Positions 13,271-25,800 of a stretch of 64,000 bases of DNA are shown here, piece after piece (positions within the stretch are counted from its first letter, which is position 1; each line of letters opens with the position of its first letter). This DNA is from Anarhynchus alexandrinus (lineage: Eukaryota; Chordata; Aves; Charadriiformes; Charadriidae), in contig VUYV01000069.1 of assembly GCA_008711295.1 (NCBI GenBank), positions 1,972,372-2,036,371 on the forward strand. The letters run 5' to 3'. Under the pieces are notes generated by a model. The model had not been told where the DNA came from and made no database searches. It saw only the letters and a program-made list of their open reading frames with translations. The position numbers and the translations under genes are program-made.

Positions 13271-16239
13271 CAGAAACTATATGACCTCAACGAATGAAAA
13301 TGTACATAATTAATACCCTTTAATACATTCACAGGTTTTAAATATCATTATGATAATCTGTTATGACCTTCTACAGTAACCACTTCTCAAAACATTAATG
13401 ATCAAAAGTCATTTCCTATGAGGCACAGAAAAATTCCTTACTAAAAGACAGTATTCATTTTAAGACACTCGCCGGTGATAAGAATCCAGTACTATCCGGC
13501 AAGCTGTGCTGGAGGTTTGCCCTTCATCATCATTAATTTCTTTACTTTTTATTTTAATTTTCCCAAATTCAGCTTCCAATCACTTGATCTCATTAAGCCA
13601 CGTTTGTTAAACCCTCCCTTTTATCAAAAACCTGTATATAAAAATCTATTGTAAACAAAACCCTTCCACATTCATACTGTTCAATGAGATTACACACTAA
13701 TATTTTGCTATTAGACAGTAATTCCTCAATCTTCCACTACAAAGGAAACCCAAATCATGCCTGGTATTTTTCTGAAAAATTCCAAGTTAACATCATTCTT
13801 CTTAAAAACAAAGTTACTAATTCAACTCACTCTTCACCGGGTGTTTCTATTTGCAACAGTTCATTCATTTACATAGGTGAGTTTCCTTTTACTTTGTTCT
13901 ATACACTGTGAACATGCATACAGATACAATATATATGTGCATGCATACATATATACACTTGTATATATTCTGCTTGCAGGGTCTCTTTGCACACATTTAA
14001 AGATGTGCAAATAAAATCCAAAAAGGGGCCACGCAATTACTTTCAGATGAAAATAAACTGCAAGATGTATCTAAAGTTCTGCAGCTGCGAATGGTCTGTG
14101 GGATCAGACTAGAGATAATTCCAAGATAAAAAACACTGCAGTGTGTATGGTGTGAGTACCAGACCATTTAGGGCTTTCTGTACTACTGTTCAGATCAGCT
14201 CCTGTTGGTCCACACTACTTTCTAAAGTAGACGTAGTAACTAATTCCACAGTAATCAACATTGTTCATAAACCTCTCAAAGTCTAGCTGAAGACCTTTTG
14301 GTTTCCCAGATTATATGCTTTTTTTTTTTTTTCCAGACACACTGGGAGGCTTACAATCTTCCACTGCCTTATTATGTTGGCTGCCTTAACTCTTATGTCT
14401 CTCACAGAGGAAAATTACCTTTGAAATTGTACTGATATCCTATGGCTCTAACCTATATTTCTTTTTGCAAGATCCATTAAAATACATTTTGTTAATATTC
14501 ACGTTCATCAATTAGCCCATACTGCAACTTAATCCAATCTTTTCATCCTTTGCCTCCACGAGTAGGATTACACCTTCACAGGCTAAGTGATGGGAAGACA
14601 GAGCAGAGAGACCTCAGCAACTCAGCGCGGTTCTTGTACTATGTAAGATTTTGAAGCTGTAACAAAAAGTTCTTTCACTTTCAGGTTTTGTAGAGCTGAG
14701 TACATAAAAGCATATCTTTCCTGGAGGCTGTTGGTTGTTTTAAATATTTCAAAGAAGACCTTTACTTTTGTATTTTTTCATTCACAACAGAAAACTACCC
14801 CACTTGTTCCACACGTTATGTCAATTACCACCAAAAGGTGAGTTATGGCTCATATTCGGGAATGAGCAGTACAAATATGGAAAGGTCACCACATCACTGA
14901 TCACGAAGAAACCAAAACTGTTGTTCCTCTACTAGGCTTTTGAGGTCCTAAGTGACAACAGCTTAAATTCAGGCTTACTTGTAAGGAAGATTTATTTTAG
15001 TTTTCCTCTTTATTTCTCATTCTCTTTATAACAACTACTTCCCACCTTTAGATTGTTATCAAAGCTGCCCACACAAGGAAACTCACTGTCAGTCTCTCTT
15101 CAAATTCAAACATCCATCTGGGCTGAACAATGCACTGTAAAAAGAATCTGGCATTGCTTCATTACTTTTTTGCTTTGTTTTTAAATAAAAAGCTCAACAG
15201 AATTTAAGTTTTCAAAGATGGGTGATATACCTTTTAAGCAAAACTTTATGTTTTGCTTTTGAAGCAAAAGCTATGCAGACTCCCAAGTGCAGAGGATCAC
15301 ATCACTAAAAAGTCTCATTGTACTGTCACTATCTGCAGCCATACAAGAAATAGGTGATGCATCCAGATTGGCAAAAAGAGACAAAGAAGAAAAAGAGACC
15401 AATAATGAAAAGAAACGAAGTGTTGATGAAATAAGAGCTTTTTACTATTGGGAAAGTGGGAATCCTTATTAGCTGTATTCATTTTCAAAGATGGTATGCG
15501 TAAGTGCAGATAAAGCTTCTGGCCACTGCTAATTAGCAAGGAGAAGAAACAAAATGTAATTTGCATCTGTAAACACAGGAACATAGAAATTGCCATGCTA
15601 AGTCAGTCTTGAGGTCTGTTTAGGTTCAACTGTCTGTGAGGGTGTCTCAGATACTTCAAAGGAGGAGGATGCTTACTGCGTACTGATCCGGAGCTGTGCT
15701 GACTGCGGACCTCTGAGACCAGCTATAGATGAAGAAAAATCTATAATGAATAACTTTGTGTAGGTAGTTGCAATACAGGGAATCAAAACCTTTATTATGT
15801 GGCCTCATTTCCTAGTAGAAGCATTGTTCACATAATTTTCCAGCATGTCTCAGTGCAGCAGTTAACAGGAGTTAGGCCTGGTTAGCATAACTGTCAGCGT
15901 AACCCCGTGAACTTTAGCCAGCTTTTAGTTTCAATAAAAGCAGAAAAATTTAGGAAATATTTTGTGTAAGTAAAAGCCAATCAATCACCTGTCCCAAATA
16001 ACAGCCTGCACCTTGAATAGTTTTTGTGTGCTCAAGTAAGTAGATACCCAAACTATGCCAACAACCTGCCAACCATCAAGAAGCGCAAAAGCACTAAAGA
16101 AATGTCCAGACTGTGAACACCACCAGCAGTGGCAGCAAATCACAAAACGACAGCACAATTTGAACAGATAAATCCCCAACAAGTTATTCTCTACTCAGTC
16201 CTATAACTAAGAACACTTAGTTGGGGAACGTTGAGGTTA
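13271..16239. other. AT-rich stretch, nothing assigned
   Basis: No gene or transposon recognised. It includes alternating TA/CA sequence near 13920-13970, a run of 14 T at 14319-14332 and a small patch with several CpGs around 15680-15710. A canonical AATAAA lies at 15933-15938, but nothing upstream looks like a terminal exon. Confidence 0.55.
14319..14332. repeat. Poly-T run (14)
   Basis: Pure T run ending just before CCAGACAC. It looks like a polypyrimidine tract plus AG, but no open frame or recognisable exon follows. Confidence 0.85.
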
Positions 16240-16505
16240 GACAAGTTTCTCAGAAGACTACAGGGAGGAAAACCTCATGACCTTGCACCAGCACCTGGAA
16301 CTACCAGGAAATAAGGAGGAGGCCAGGGGACCCCACAGCCAGGTCCCAGGGCCATGCACAACCTGACTGGCACTACTCACACACCGACTGCTCTGCAGGA
16401 CTGCAGCGTCTCTCCTGCGGAACGGGAAAGTCGTATATAAAACCACTCCACAAACTTGGCCAACTTCTCGGCCTCACTGCACCACCTCCGTCATGGCACA
16501 GGGAA
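16240..16505 (+). promoter_or_regulatory. GC-rich segment with TATA box, possible decayed LTR or promoter
   Basis: This is a GC-rich segment in AT-rich DNA with a strong TATA box, TATATAAAA at 16434-16442. About 20-30 bases downstream lies C/T-rich sequence (CTTCTCGGCCTCACTGCACC) of the kind seen at LTR or gene transcription starts. Such a layout is typical of an LTR U3/R junction. A possible U3 start, TGTCCCAAATAACAG, lies near 15992. I see no poly(A) signal or CA end downstream, so an LTR would be truncated soon after R. The overlapping minus-strand open frame of 62 codons is taken as incidental. Confidence 0.3.
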
Positions 16506-18566
16506 GTTGTGCAATTTGTAAAATTGCATATACCTGTGAGTAAAATGCTGTGGTATCAAAATCCGTTTAGCCTCCACATTTTCATTTGGTCTTCAACCAC
16601 GACACCAAGATGGCAAATCAAAACATTTTCCTCCTAAAGCTCAAAAACTCTTGTTTATTTTTCATAATTCTAATAACAATATATTAACACGTACATATTG
16701 TCTTGACTTTAAAAGGCATGTGTGCTCCTATATCACACAAATCTAAAGACCTTGTCATTATACATATCTATATATGCACATTGATGAGACCCAGTGTTAT
16801 CTTTTCTGATTTCCCTAATACTTCATGGGAGGGCACCTGCATTTATGTAAACTCATTACTGAATGAACACATTCCTTCAAGTGCAATACGTCCCTCAAAG
16901 TAGAGCCACTTGTTACTGCATATGCAAATACTCCTATGAATGTTAATGTCATTGATGATAATTAGGTCTTTTTTTTTGTAATTGAAAACAACAGTGGTAA
17001 AATATTTAACATGTGAATCAAGTTAATAATTTTTTTCAAAAACAATCTGGTGCTATCGTAATACTCTGCTGCTTACACAATAGGGATAATCAAAATTACA
17101 AGTGAAGGACTGTAATAAAAAAGAGAGAAAAAACTTACTACCCAGTCTTGTCTAAAAATTAGCAATACCTATTATTTGCTGATAGATAGGCGACCAAAGT
17201 TTTCCAATTTGCATAATCTTTTGAAAAATCCAGCTGTATCCAACTCGATCAACCTTTCACACCAATAAGAAAACTAATAAAATATTCAGTGAAAGCAAAT
17301 TATCTCAATTTCAGATAAATAGGTATACACATCTCTATATACACATACCTATGTAAAATGAGCTTGATTTCGACCAAGTAAAATCAATGCTGTCTGGAAA
17401 CAACCAATTAATTTTTAAGTAAGATGATTTAGGCTACGTCTGTTACCGTACCCAAAGTTGCATCCCAGTTTCATTTCAGGTCTGTGTGTACACCTGGTCA
17501 TGTCATGACTTCTTTGTAAGGCAAGATCTAACCAACCATCTATCTTGCCCCAACCATGGAAGACCTTGCCAAGGTAATCTTGATGCAGCAGGAAATGGTT
17601 CTGAAACTTTCTAATTGTACGTATGCATCATTTTAGAGTATACTCAGCTCCAATTTTAACACCTTGTATAACTAAAATGTTTCAGTAGTTTTGGGGGTTT
17701 GTTTATCTTTCTTTCTGAAGAATTACTTCCAGCACAGTGGGCTGAGATTTCTTCGTTGATCAATTGGAATAGATAAGAACCAGGACCCACGCTGCTGGAG
17801 GGCAACATGACAGTGATTCAAAACACCTCACTGACCTCAGCCTAGAAAAGGTTGTTTGGGAGCACAGGATGATAAAGGGTATTCGGAACATGGGGAGCTA
17901 ACCCACAGCACTGCAACATTCATTAAAATCCACGCTTGGGGGCTTTGTCTGTCCCAAATGAAAAGTTTAGTTTCCTATCAAATTAAATGTTTCTTGTTGT
18001 CCTAAACTACGTTGCTGTATTTTTACTATAATAAAAACAAATATAAAAACTTAAATTATATTCCCTTTTCCTACGTAATTTTTTGGTTCATCAGCTGAAC
18101 TAAAAATCAGTTATTCATACAGTCCTACTCACAAGTTCATTAAAAATATTGGATTCCATAAAATCCATTATATTTTGAATAATCCCCAGCTGATTGGCAT
18201 TATTTTAGGCAGACTGGTTTAAGTCTTTATTTATCAAGCTTTGAATTGCTATTCCATTATTTTGACTGGGATCAAAGTTAGGCTGATGGCACTAGGTTTA
18301 ATGGGAGTAGCATGGTACACTAAGTAGTGCTGTATTTGGTTTTTTAATCAAGTTTATTTTTTACTTCATTTGATGCTAAAATAAATAAAAATACATGAAT
18401 ATAGCATTTTTCAGTGAAACCAAGGATAAAATTGTAGACAATTCAGAAGTATTGGGAACCAAAGGACAACATTTCTAAGCAAGATTTGGTAGCCTACCAT
18501 TGGGAATTTGGTAAAACTGTTAGAAAATATGAGGACTTCGTCAAATTGAGTAGGAAGCTTAGAGTT
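16506..18566. other. AT-rich stretch, nothing assigned
   Basis: No gene, RNA or mobile element recognised. Open frames are short and without motifs. Confidence 0.6.
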
Positions 18567-18963
18567 CATAGAATAGAATGGTTTACGTTGGAAGGGGCCT
18601 TAAAGATCATCTAGTTCCAACCCCCTGACATGGGCAGGGGCACCTCCCACTAGACCAGGTTGCTCAAAGCCCCATCCAGCCTGGCCTTGAACACCTCCAG
18701 GGATGGGGCCTCCACAACTTCTCTGGGCAACCTGTTCTAGTGCCTCACTACCCTCAGAGTGAAAAATTTCTTCCTAATATCTAATTTAAATCTACCCTCT
18801 TCCAGTTTGAAGCCATTCTCCCTCATCCTACCACTACATGCCCTTGTAAAAAGTTCCTCTCCAGCTTTCCTGTAGTCCCCCTTTAGGTACTGGAAGGCTG
18901 CTATAAGGTGTACCCTGAGCCTTCTCTTCTCCAGGCTGAACAACCCCAACTCTCTCAGCCTGA
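18567..18963 (-). mobile_element. CR1 LINE, 3' fragment
   Basis: The plus-strand text starts CATAGAATAGAATGGTTTACG, which is the reverse complement of a CR1 3' terminus (ATTCTATG-type tail). It then runs through the typical 3' region (CCTCCAGGGATGGGGC near 18696). The minus frame ending at 18737 encodes the CR1 ORF2 C-terminus, with [14 protein letters not shown] and the LDIRKKFFTLRVVRH segment. The element is severely 5'-truncated near 18963, where similarity to CR1 stops inside the segment before ELGLF. Only about the last 400 bases remain, so it cannot be active. CR1 is the dominant LINE of birds. Confidence 0.95.
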
Positions 18964-21689
18964 AATGAATTAAGTTATGCTTAATGATTCTACTCATCCA
19001 TCATTTTTTATTTAAAAGTTGGACTTAAAGGACTGAGACACATATTCCTGGCTTCCTTTCTAGTTACTCAGCCAACCCAAAAGTTATTTTATCCTCAGAT
19101 ATGTCATTCCACTCCCAATATGAATTTTCATGTGGGATGACTCGCTTCCTCACTGATTGTACAGACAGCCTTCAGTCACTAACTCAGACATACATGTCTA
19201 ATGTTTAGGTAAGAGTAAACCTAACCTAGGAGCTTACTTTATTTATTTACTTTATTTTTTTTTTAAACTAATTTACAACTTTAGTTATTCAGGTCCAAAG
19301 AAAAAGAAGGACATTCAGGCCAGCATGCCTACAGTAAACATACATGATGATGGTGTCCAAAATTTTATCAGTTTATATATTACACTATTTGTGCAATAAT
19401 GGTTTTGAAAATACAGATTCCAAACACAATCTTTTAGGTATTGTTTGCAGTTTTGCATCTCTTTATGGAAAACTGCAGACAATTTTATGTAAATGTATCA
19501 CCTGTAACATTAATAAGAATAAACCAGAAAGACTCTGATTTTTCCATAGTAATGTATTTCATTTTATATTCCTAAACCAATCAAGGAATACATTTACTAA
19601 CTTGACAGCTAAAGTAAAAAAAATCACAGATCCCTTTTTCTAAGAGCATAGAACTTCTATATTCATTTGAAGTATCAATGTGGGTGAAAATTCTTTGCAT
19701 ACTCTCATATATATTTCTTCAATGTTTAAGCATTATTAAATTGTAAGTGTACAATGTATTTCTTACCAGGTCTTTCAAAAAATATAAAAGCTTACTCACT
19801 ACATCAGACTACAAATTCTGAACGTATTTATATTGATTATTGTCTTTGAGATATGTTTGAAAATAATGAAAAGAAGTACAAAACAAATTCTGTGAGGTTA
19901 TGTGCATTAAAGGTAGTTTATATGTAATACTGCTCTTGCAAAGGGAACTTCTTGCAAACATCCTACTTATACATATCTATTTAATGAAAACTCTGGCCTT
20001 TTTAAAGGAAAAGTGAAAAATGTAGTTGGCAGAGCAGATTGATTTGCTATATTGGAAATCAGGGTTCAAAACTGATTTGCCTGTATATAATACGATTTTT
20101 TTTCATAATTACGTATGCTTAAAATAAAGTAAAAAGGAGAAGACTTACAAGAGCAGCTTTTACTTAAAGAGCTATACAGTGGTATGCGTTAACACAAGCA
20201 AATAATGGGAGCAACAACACTCCTTACACCCCTCAGAAGTTCATTGAACCTTGTATTTGGGCAGAGAGGTGTGTGTAAATCAGTATCCTTGAAGGGTCAT
20301 TTTCACATTAATGACAAGTAGTAACAGCAAGTTTGTAGCTGTGTAATTGCAATCGCACAACAAAGAACTGTGGAGTCAAAGCTGAACGCTGCCAGTAAAC
20401 ACACCTCTCGGGGGTGGGGAGGTAAAAAATGGTCAATATATACTTATAATCCACTTTCCATAGGAATAATTCTTTTACATTTAATTAAAATGCTGCTTTC
20501 AGTTCTTCCATCTTTTTCCTTCTTTGCTTCTTTGTCTCTGCCTGGCATTTTTTTCCTAAAATTGTTCTGTTTCTGTATTCCACCTTCCTTTCATCTGAGC
20601 TCTGCTTCTTTGTGTCTCAAATAAACAAAACAGAAGAAGATCAAAGAAATCAGCAAAGTTCTTAGCAAAGCTGGAAAAATTAATTTATAAGAGAGAGATT
20701 CAGTTTAAAAAGCACGCAACTAGCAGGATTTGGAGATAAGAGTTAACAGTGCATGAATTTTTAAACAGGAAACACTAAAGAATTAAGGAGTAAGACCCAG
20801 CAAGCACATGGATACGTGAAGCAGGACTACAGCTGGCACAGAGCTTAGGAAGACTCTTTTTGGAGAACAGAATAAAGGGGATCTGCTCGGTATCATGCTC
20901 TGTATTCTAGTCTAGCTGTTCCTCCCCTTCCACTCACAGACTGTTCCACTTCTTAACCGCACTTAGTTCATGCTTCCATTCAGGCCAGACTGTGTGAGCC
21001 ACTATTCCATCTTTCTGTCAGTTTACTATCTGTCGACAGCAGTAATCTCTCTGCCATTTCTTTCACCTAAGGCTGACTTTTTTGCACTCAAAGTTAAGAG
21101 AATGAAGGAGGTAGCTCTGAGCAAAATTCTGGAAAGCTTTGGCATTGCTGTCTTTTTTGGATGTAGTGCAAAAAGGATGGCATGTATAAGGGAAAAAATT
21201 GGGGCATGATAACGGAAAATTCTTTGTGACGGTGATAGGGTTGGATATGAAAAGGTTTCAAAAAGAGATCATAGATGACTTTGAAACAAATTATTTCACG
21301 GGTTTTGTACTTGAAAAGAAATGTGTCAAATCATTTTCAAAGTATATAGCTTGTGTATCAATGAAAAGACAGTAGGAGTCAGCCTACATTCAAAAACAAG
21401 ACAATGATTTTTGGTACTTCAGTTCTAAACTGCTCAACAATATACCCTAAAGGGAACTGCATTCAAGTAAACACTAAACATCCAAACATTGAGCTACAAT
21501 TACTTTATATTCTTCAACTGGGTTTTCAAAAACAGAAATACAAAAGCTGAGTTACTTCCTGGAATGCAGTCTAAAATTTACGTAAAAATATAAGATCTAA
21601 TGTCCTAAATGCATATATGAGCTTTACTCATCAAAATTTATTACATCATTACTATTATGTGTCAATATAGCTCCTCTGAAAGCAACTAT
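18964..21689. other. AT-rich stretch, nothing assigned
   Basis: No gene or transposon recognised. A run of T at about 19254-19263 and other short homopolymers are present. The open frame at 20370-20624 is made mostly of hydrophobic residues from T-rich sequence and has no coding signature. Confidence 0.6.
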
Positions 21690-21849
21690 TGTCACAGTTT
21701 AACCCCAGCCGGCAGCTAGGGCCACGCAGCAGCTCACACAGTTCTCCCCCTTTCCCTCAGAAGGGCAGAGAGAAGAAGGAGAAAAGGAAGGGAAAGGGAA
21801 AAGGAAAAAAAACCCAACCTTGTGGGTTGAGATAAAGACTGTTTAATAG

Positions 21850-21914
21850 AAACAATAACAGAAAAGGAAAATAACAATAATAATAACAATAATAACAGTA
21901 ATAATAATAATGAC
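21850..21914. repeat. AAT/AAC microsatellite inside the LTR
   Basis: A run of AATAAC and AATAAT units, interrupted by GG-containing words near its start. This A-rich repeat is a usual part of this LTR type and is probably length-variable. Confidence 0.85.
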
Positions 21915-21977
21915 ACAGGTCACTCCCCCCACCTGGTGAACTGGCACTGTCCTATGCAGTGATCATGAGTACCTGCC

Positions 21978-21996
21978 CTCATATATACTGAGCATG
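21978..21996 (-). promoter_or_regulatory. TATA box of the solo LTR
   Basis: Read on the minus strand, GTCATGCTCAGTATATATGAG contains TATATA at the position expected for the U3/R boundary of this LTR type. If functional, it would drive transcription towards lower coordinates. Confidence 0.5.
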
Positions 21997-22207
21997 ACAT
22001 CCATAGTATGGAATATTCCATTGGCCATTCCATTGTTCTGTCTATGCTCCTTCTCAGCTTCTATGGGAAGCTGAAACAAGTCCTTGAAGGCATATAAACA
22101 TCACCTGGCAACAACTAAAACAATACACATTATTGACATTCCTTTCATACCAAATCTGAAACACAGCAACCACCAGAAAGGAAATTAACTCTGTCCCAGC
22201 TGAAACA

Positions 22208-22850
22208 GAATCACAGAACCACAGAATGGTCAGGGTTAGAAGAGACCTCTGGAGATCATCTAGTCCAACCCCCCTGACAGAGCAGGGTCACCTACAGCAG
22301 TTGCACAGAACAGCATCCAGGTGGGTTTTGAATATCTCCAGAGTGGGAGACTCCACAACCTCTCTGGGAAGCCTGTGCCAGTGCTCTGCCACCCTCAAAG
22401 TAAAGAAGTTCCTCCTCATGTTTAGATGGAACTTCCTATATTCAAGTTTGTGCCCGTTACCTCTTGTCCTATCACTGGGCACCACTGGAAAAAGACTGTT
22501 CCCATCCCCCTGGCACCCTCCCTTTAAGTATTTATAAGTATTGATAAGATCTCCCTTAGTCTTCTTTTCTCTAGACTAAAAAGACCCAAGTCCCTCAGCC
22601 TTTCCTCATAAGAAAGATGCTCCAATCCCCTAATCATCTTTGTAGCCCTTTGCTGGACCCTTTCCAACAGTTCCCTGTCCTTTCTGAACCGGGAGCCCAG
22701 AACTGGACACAATACTCCAGATGCGGCCTCACCAGGGCAGAGTAGAGGGTGAGGATAACCTCCCTCGACTTGTTGGCCACGTTCTTCTTGAGGCACCCCA
22801 GGATGCCATTGGTCTTTTTGACCACCAGGGCACATTGCTGGCTCATGAGC
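22208..22850 (-). mobile_element. CR1 LINE, 3' fragment abutting the LTR
   Basis: It starts GAATCACAGAACCACAGAATGG, the reverse complement of a CR1 3' tail, directly after the last base of the LTR. Two overlapping minus frames (22524-22904 and 22634-22861) encode parts of the ORF2 C-terminus: [22 protein letters not shown] in one, and [40 protein letters not shown] in the other. The switch between frames shows a frameshift. CR1 similarity ends near GCTGGCTCATG at about 22847, so the 5' end is truncated. The tail differs from the other copies in this window, which suggests another CR1 subfamily. Confidence 0.95.
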
Positions 22851-22852
22851 AG

Positions 22853-22888
22853 CCAGGACAACTATCCATGGACAACCAGGACAACTAT
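22853..22888. repeat. 13-bp direct repeat beside the CR1 5' end
   Basis: CCAGGACAACTAT occurs at 22853-22865 and again at 22876-22888, with 10 bases between. Its last 7 bases, CAACTAT, also flank the far end of the LTR at 21683-21689. It may record a target-site duplication plus local repair. Confidence 0.8.
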
Positions 22889-25800
22889 TAAATAAGTAAA
22901 GCATGTAATAATTTTTTCTTAAACTTTGTTAGGTTGTTTAGTGTATTTAACTATAAAGCTGATGAGTTGTAATGAAACTGTAGGGCTGTTTTTAGTTCAA
23001 CATTAATTGCCTGATATGTATCTTGTAAGTTAAATTAGATCTTAATATGGGCTGATAATGAAAAAATGGATCACAATAATAATAACAGGAAAGTCATTAT
23101 GATAACATTAATTATTATAATCATCATGTCTGTCAGTATCAAAATCATGCAATGGTATTAAAGTGCTACCATATTAAGGTCAGCTTTATTCTCTTGTAGA
23201 AGTCTTCGTAACATGAAATTTAAAGTGGCGGAAAGAAAGTAACAGTGAAAGAGCATGTCTCATGCACATAAAACATTTTTCAACTATCGGGGAGCTGGAG
23301 ATGAAAAAGTGACTGACATATATTTCCTGAGAAATTTAATACTTATTTAATTACTCTACAAAAGAAAATGTAAGAGAGAAATTCTTCCAAGCTGCACTTG
23401 TCCTGTCCAGAGTCTCTGAGATGCTCAGATTAATTTAAGTCTCATTATGCAACATATTTGTTTAGGAAATAAGAGTACTAAGGTGCTCTTTAAACTAATT
23501 GCTTTTACAGAACACAGAAATTTTCTCTGAGTAACATAATGAAGCTTTATGAGGTAAATCAAACTGAGACAGCAACAGAGGAAAAAAAATCTAGTTACAA
23601 GAAATGTCAAAGGGACCTGGTTGAAGTGGTAGGCATGATCTAAACTGCTCCAAATGGAAATGTTGCAGCACTACCTGAATGTCTGGAACAGAATAAAGAG
23701 AGGGGAGCATGTAACTTGACTCTCACTATGGCTTTTGAGCCAAACTACCTTCTACCTGTTGTTGATACTATTTCCTTTCCTAAATAGGTCTCTAACAGGT
23801 CGATTTTAGTTCAAGCAAATCTATACAGAGCACAAAAACAAGTAGGCGTTCAACCTGGAACTAAAATGTCTTCCTTTTTGGATGCTGGGTGCCATATCAC
23901 AGTCAGTATCAGAATTCTTCCCAGTCCTGGGCCCTTCATTTTGTAGGCAATGGAATCCACACAAGTTTATTAGACCTATAGATAATGGAGACATAACATT
24001 GGTATACATCTTTTTCCCTTCAATATGAACCGACGGAGCTGATGGGGTGCAAAGCAGAGAGCATACTGTGTCCTTCCTGGGGTTCCTCAAATACAATGCC
24101 TTGTGGAGCTTTACCAGTAAGCCACAGGTGAGCCCCTGCTAAGTATATTTAGAGTAAAAATGTGATTCACTGAAAGATAATTTTTTTTAAAAAAGGGTTT
24201 TTTTTTGCCACTGGGCCATTCAGTAACCACTAGATACCCACAGTGCAATAATGAATTCAACTTGTAGCATATACATGTAGCATAATTACCATTTACGCAA
24301 TACTATGCAAAACAGCTACATAGTATATGAGTAAGGTATATAAATTTTCACATTTCACATAGGTTAACAGTACAACAAAAGCAAAGTGGTTGTAAAATAA
24401 TACTACAAATTAGCAATCTGTGAAGATCTCTCCTTTTAGTGTCAGCTTAAAGAAACAGAAGATATTGCTTTCTTATTCCAGTAAAAAAAGGACACAGTAT
24501 TGCTCTAAGGTTTTTTGTTATGAAATGATTCTGGTCCTTTATTGCTTTTAGTTAAACTCAGTGTTAAGTACAATTTAAATATATGATGTTCCATTGTACT
24601 TGCATTACAGTATGCAAATATAAATAAAATTAGCACAAATTGGTGAACAATTAATGAGATTAATGAGTTTCAGGGACATTTCATCACTAAACGCTGTTTC
24701 CCTGCCAACCTAGACATGAAGTATTTAATTCTAAATGACACCACCTGCTCCTACCTATAAGTGAAATGAAAAAGCTGCCAAGGAGCATGTTGGGAATTAA
24801 CTTGCAGCCTTCCCTTTAATCAGGCATTCCTCCATAACATTGGAAGCCAGCAATCTCATGGAATGAAAAATATGATTGTAGTATATGTCTGCAATTCAAT
24901 TTTGAACCCTCATTGTGATGTCTGACTTAACACATTTTTTCTTTACTATTTTTCTTTAGCTGCCAGGTGGGTCACCATCTACCTGAAGCAAAGACATACT
25001 AGATAAATGCCAACACCCCATTCTGACAAGGACAGTACAGTTAAACAAATATTTATAAATGAAGGCTTCTCTGATTTTAACTGGTTTTAATTTCAAGGCC
25101 TATACTCAAACTTTCCCTTTCAGAAATATGAGACTGCAAGGACACCAATGAAAGAGGAAAGATATTTTAAGAGTTAAAAAAAAATACAGTTCAAAAAAAA
25201 CCAACATAGGAACTTGCTCATACAAATGACTTCTGCTTTGCACAGCAAATGTAGCTTTGGGCAACAATGTGTAAGGCTGGTTTTGGGGGACATTTGTGTT
25301 ATCCTTGTGCTTGGATGTTCCCTTTTCCTCTATCAAACTGCTAATAAAGAAGTACAACCCAGTACATTGTCGTACATTTTTTTCTGTGTCCTTAATGTCA
25401 CATTTGACAGAGTAAGCTTTATCATCATATATAGAACTGACTTAGCAAAAGAAAAAGTCATCATACAAGCATTTTGCATGATAGAAAATAGCAAGATAAC
25501 AACACATTCACCTTATGATTAATGGCAAGAGAAGTCATAGTGATGTTTTGCAATACGCCTTCAAAGCCTATTTAAATCTGGCTCTCCTTCCTGAGGTGGC
25601 TACGAATATTTTAACAGCTACAACAAAGTCATTTGCACTGCTAAAGTTCCTCATCCAAACAACCGCAACACGTTTAGCAGGTGTGCTGCATGTTTAAACA
25701 GCACGCAACCCAGGTTTTATGCCCAGTATTTGTTCATGTACACAGTATGTGTTTCTGATACACTCATACCCCTTTGTGTCATAAACATCACGCTGTTCTG

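Larger units (their letters stand above)
21690..22207 (-). mobile_element. Solo LTR, avian ERVL-type
   Basis: On the plus strand it begins TGTCACAGTTTAACCCCAGC and ends CCCAGCTGAAACA, so the sense (minus) copy runs TGTTTCAGCTGGG...GTGACA with canonical TG...CA ends, 518 bp. The terminal words, the TATA region (sense GCTCAGTATATATGAG, plus coordinates about 21978-21996) and the purine/AAT-rich R-U5 part match an LTR I recall as common in birds and usually assigned to ERVL. That family name is from memory. No gag, pol or env lies beside it, so it is a solo LTR left by recombination. A 60-codon Leu-rich frame inside it comes from the AAT repeat and is not a gene. A 7-base word (CAACTAT) precedes it at 21683-21689 and recurs only beyond the adjoining CR1. 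Confidence 0.85.

Noticed and set aside
21734..21916. Leu-rich 60-codon frame that looks like a signal or membrane peptide
   Set aside because: It is the AAT/AAC microsatellite of the solo LTR read in one frame.
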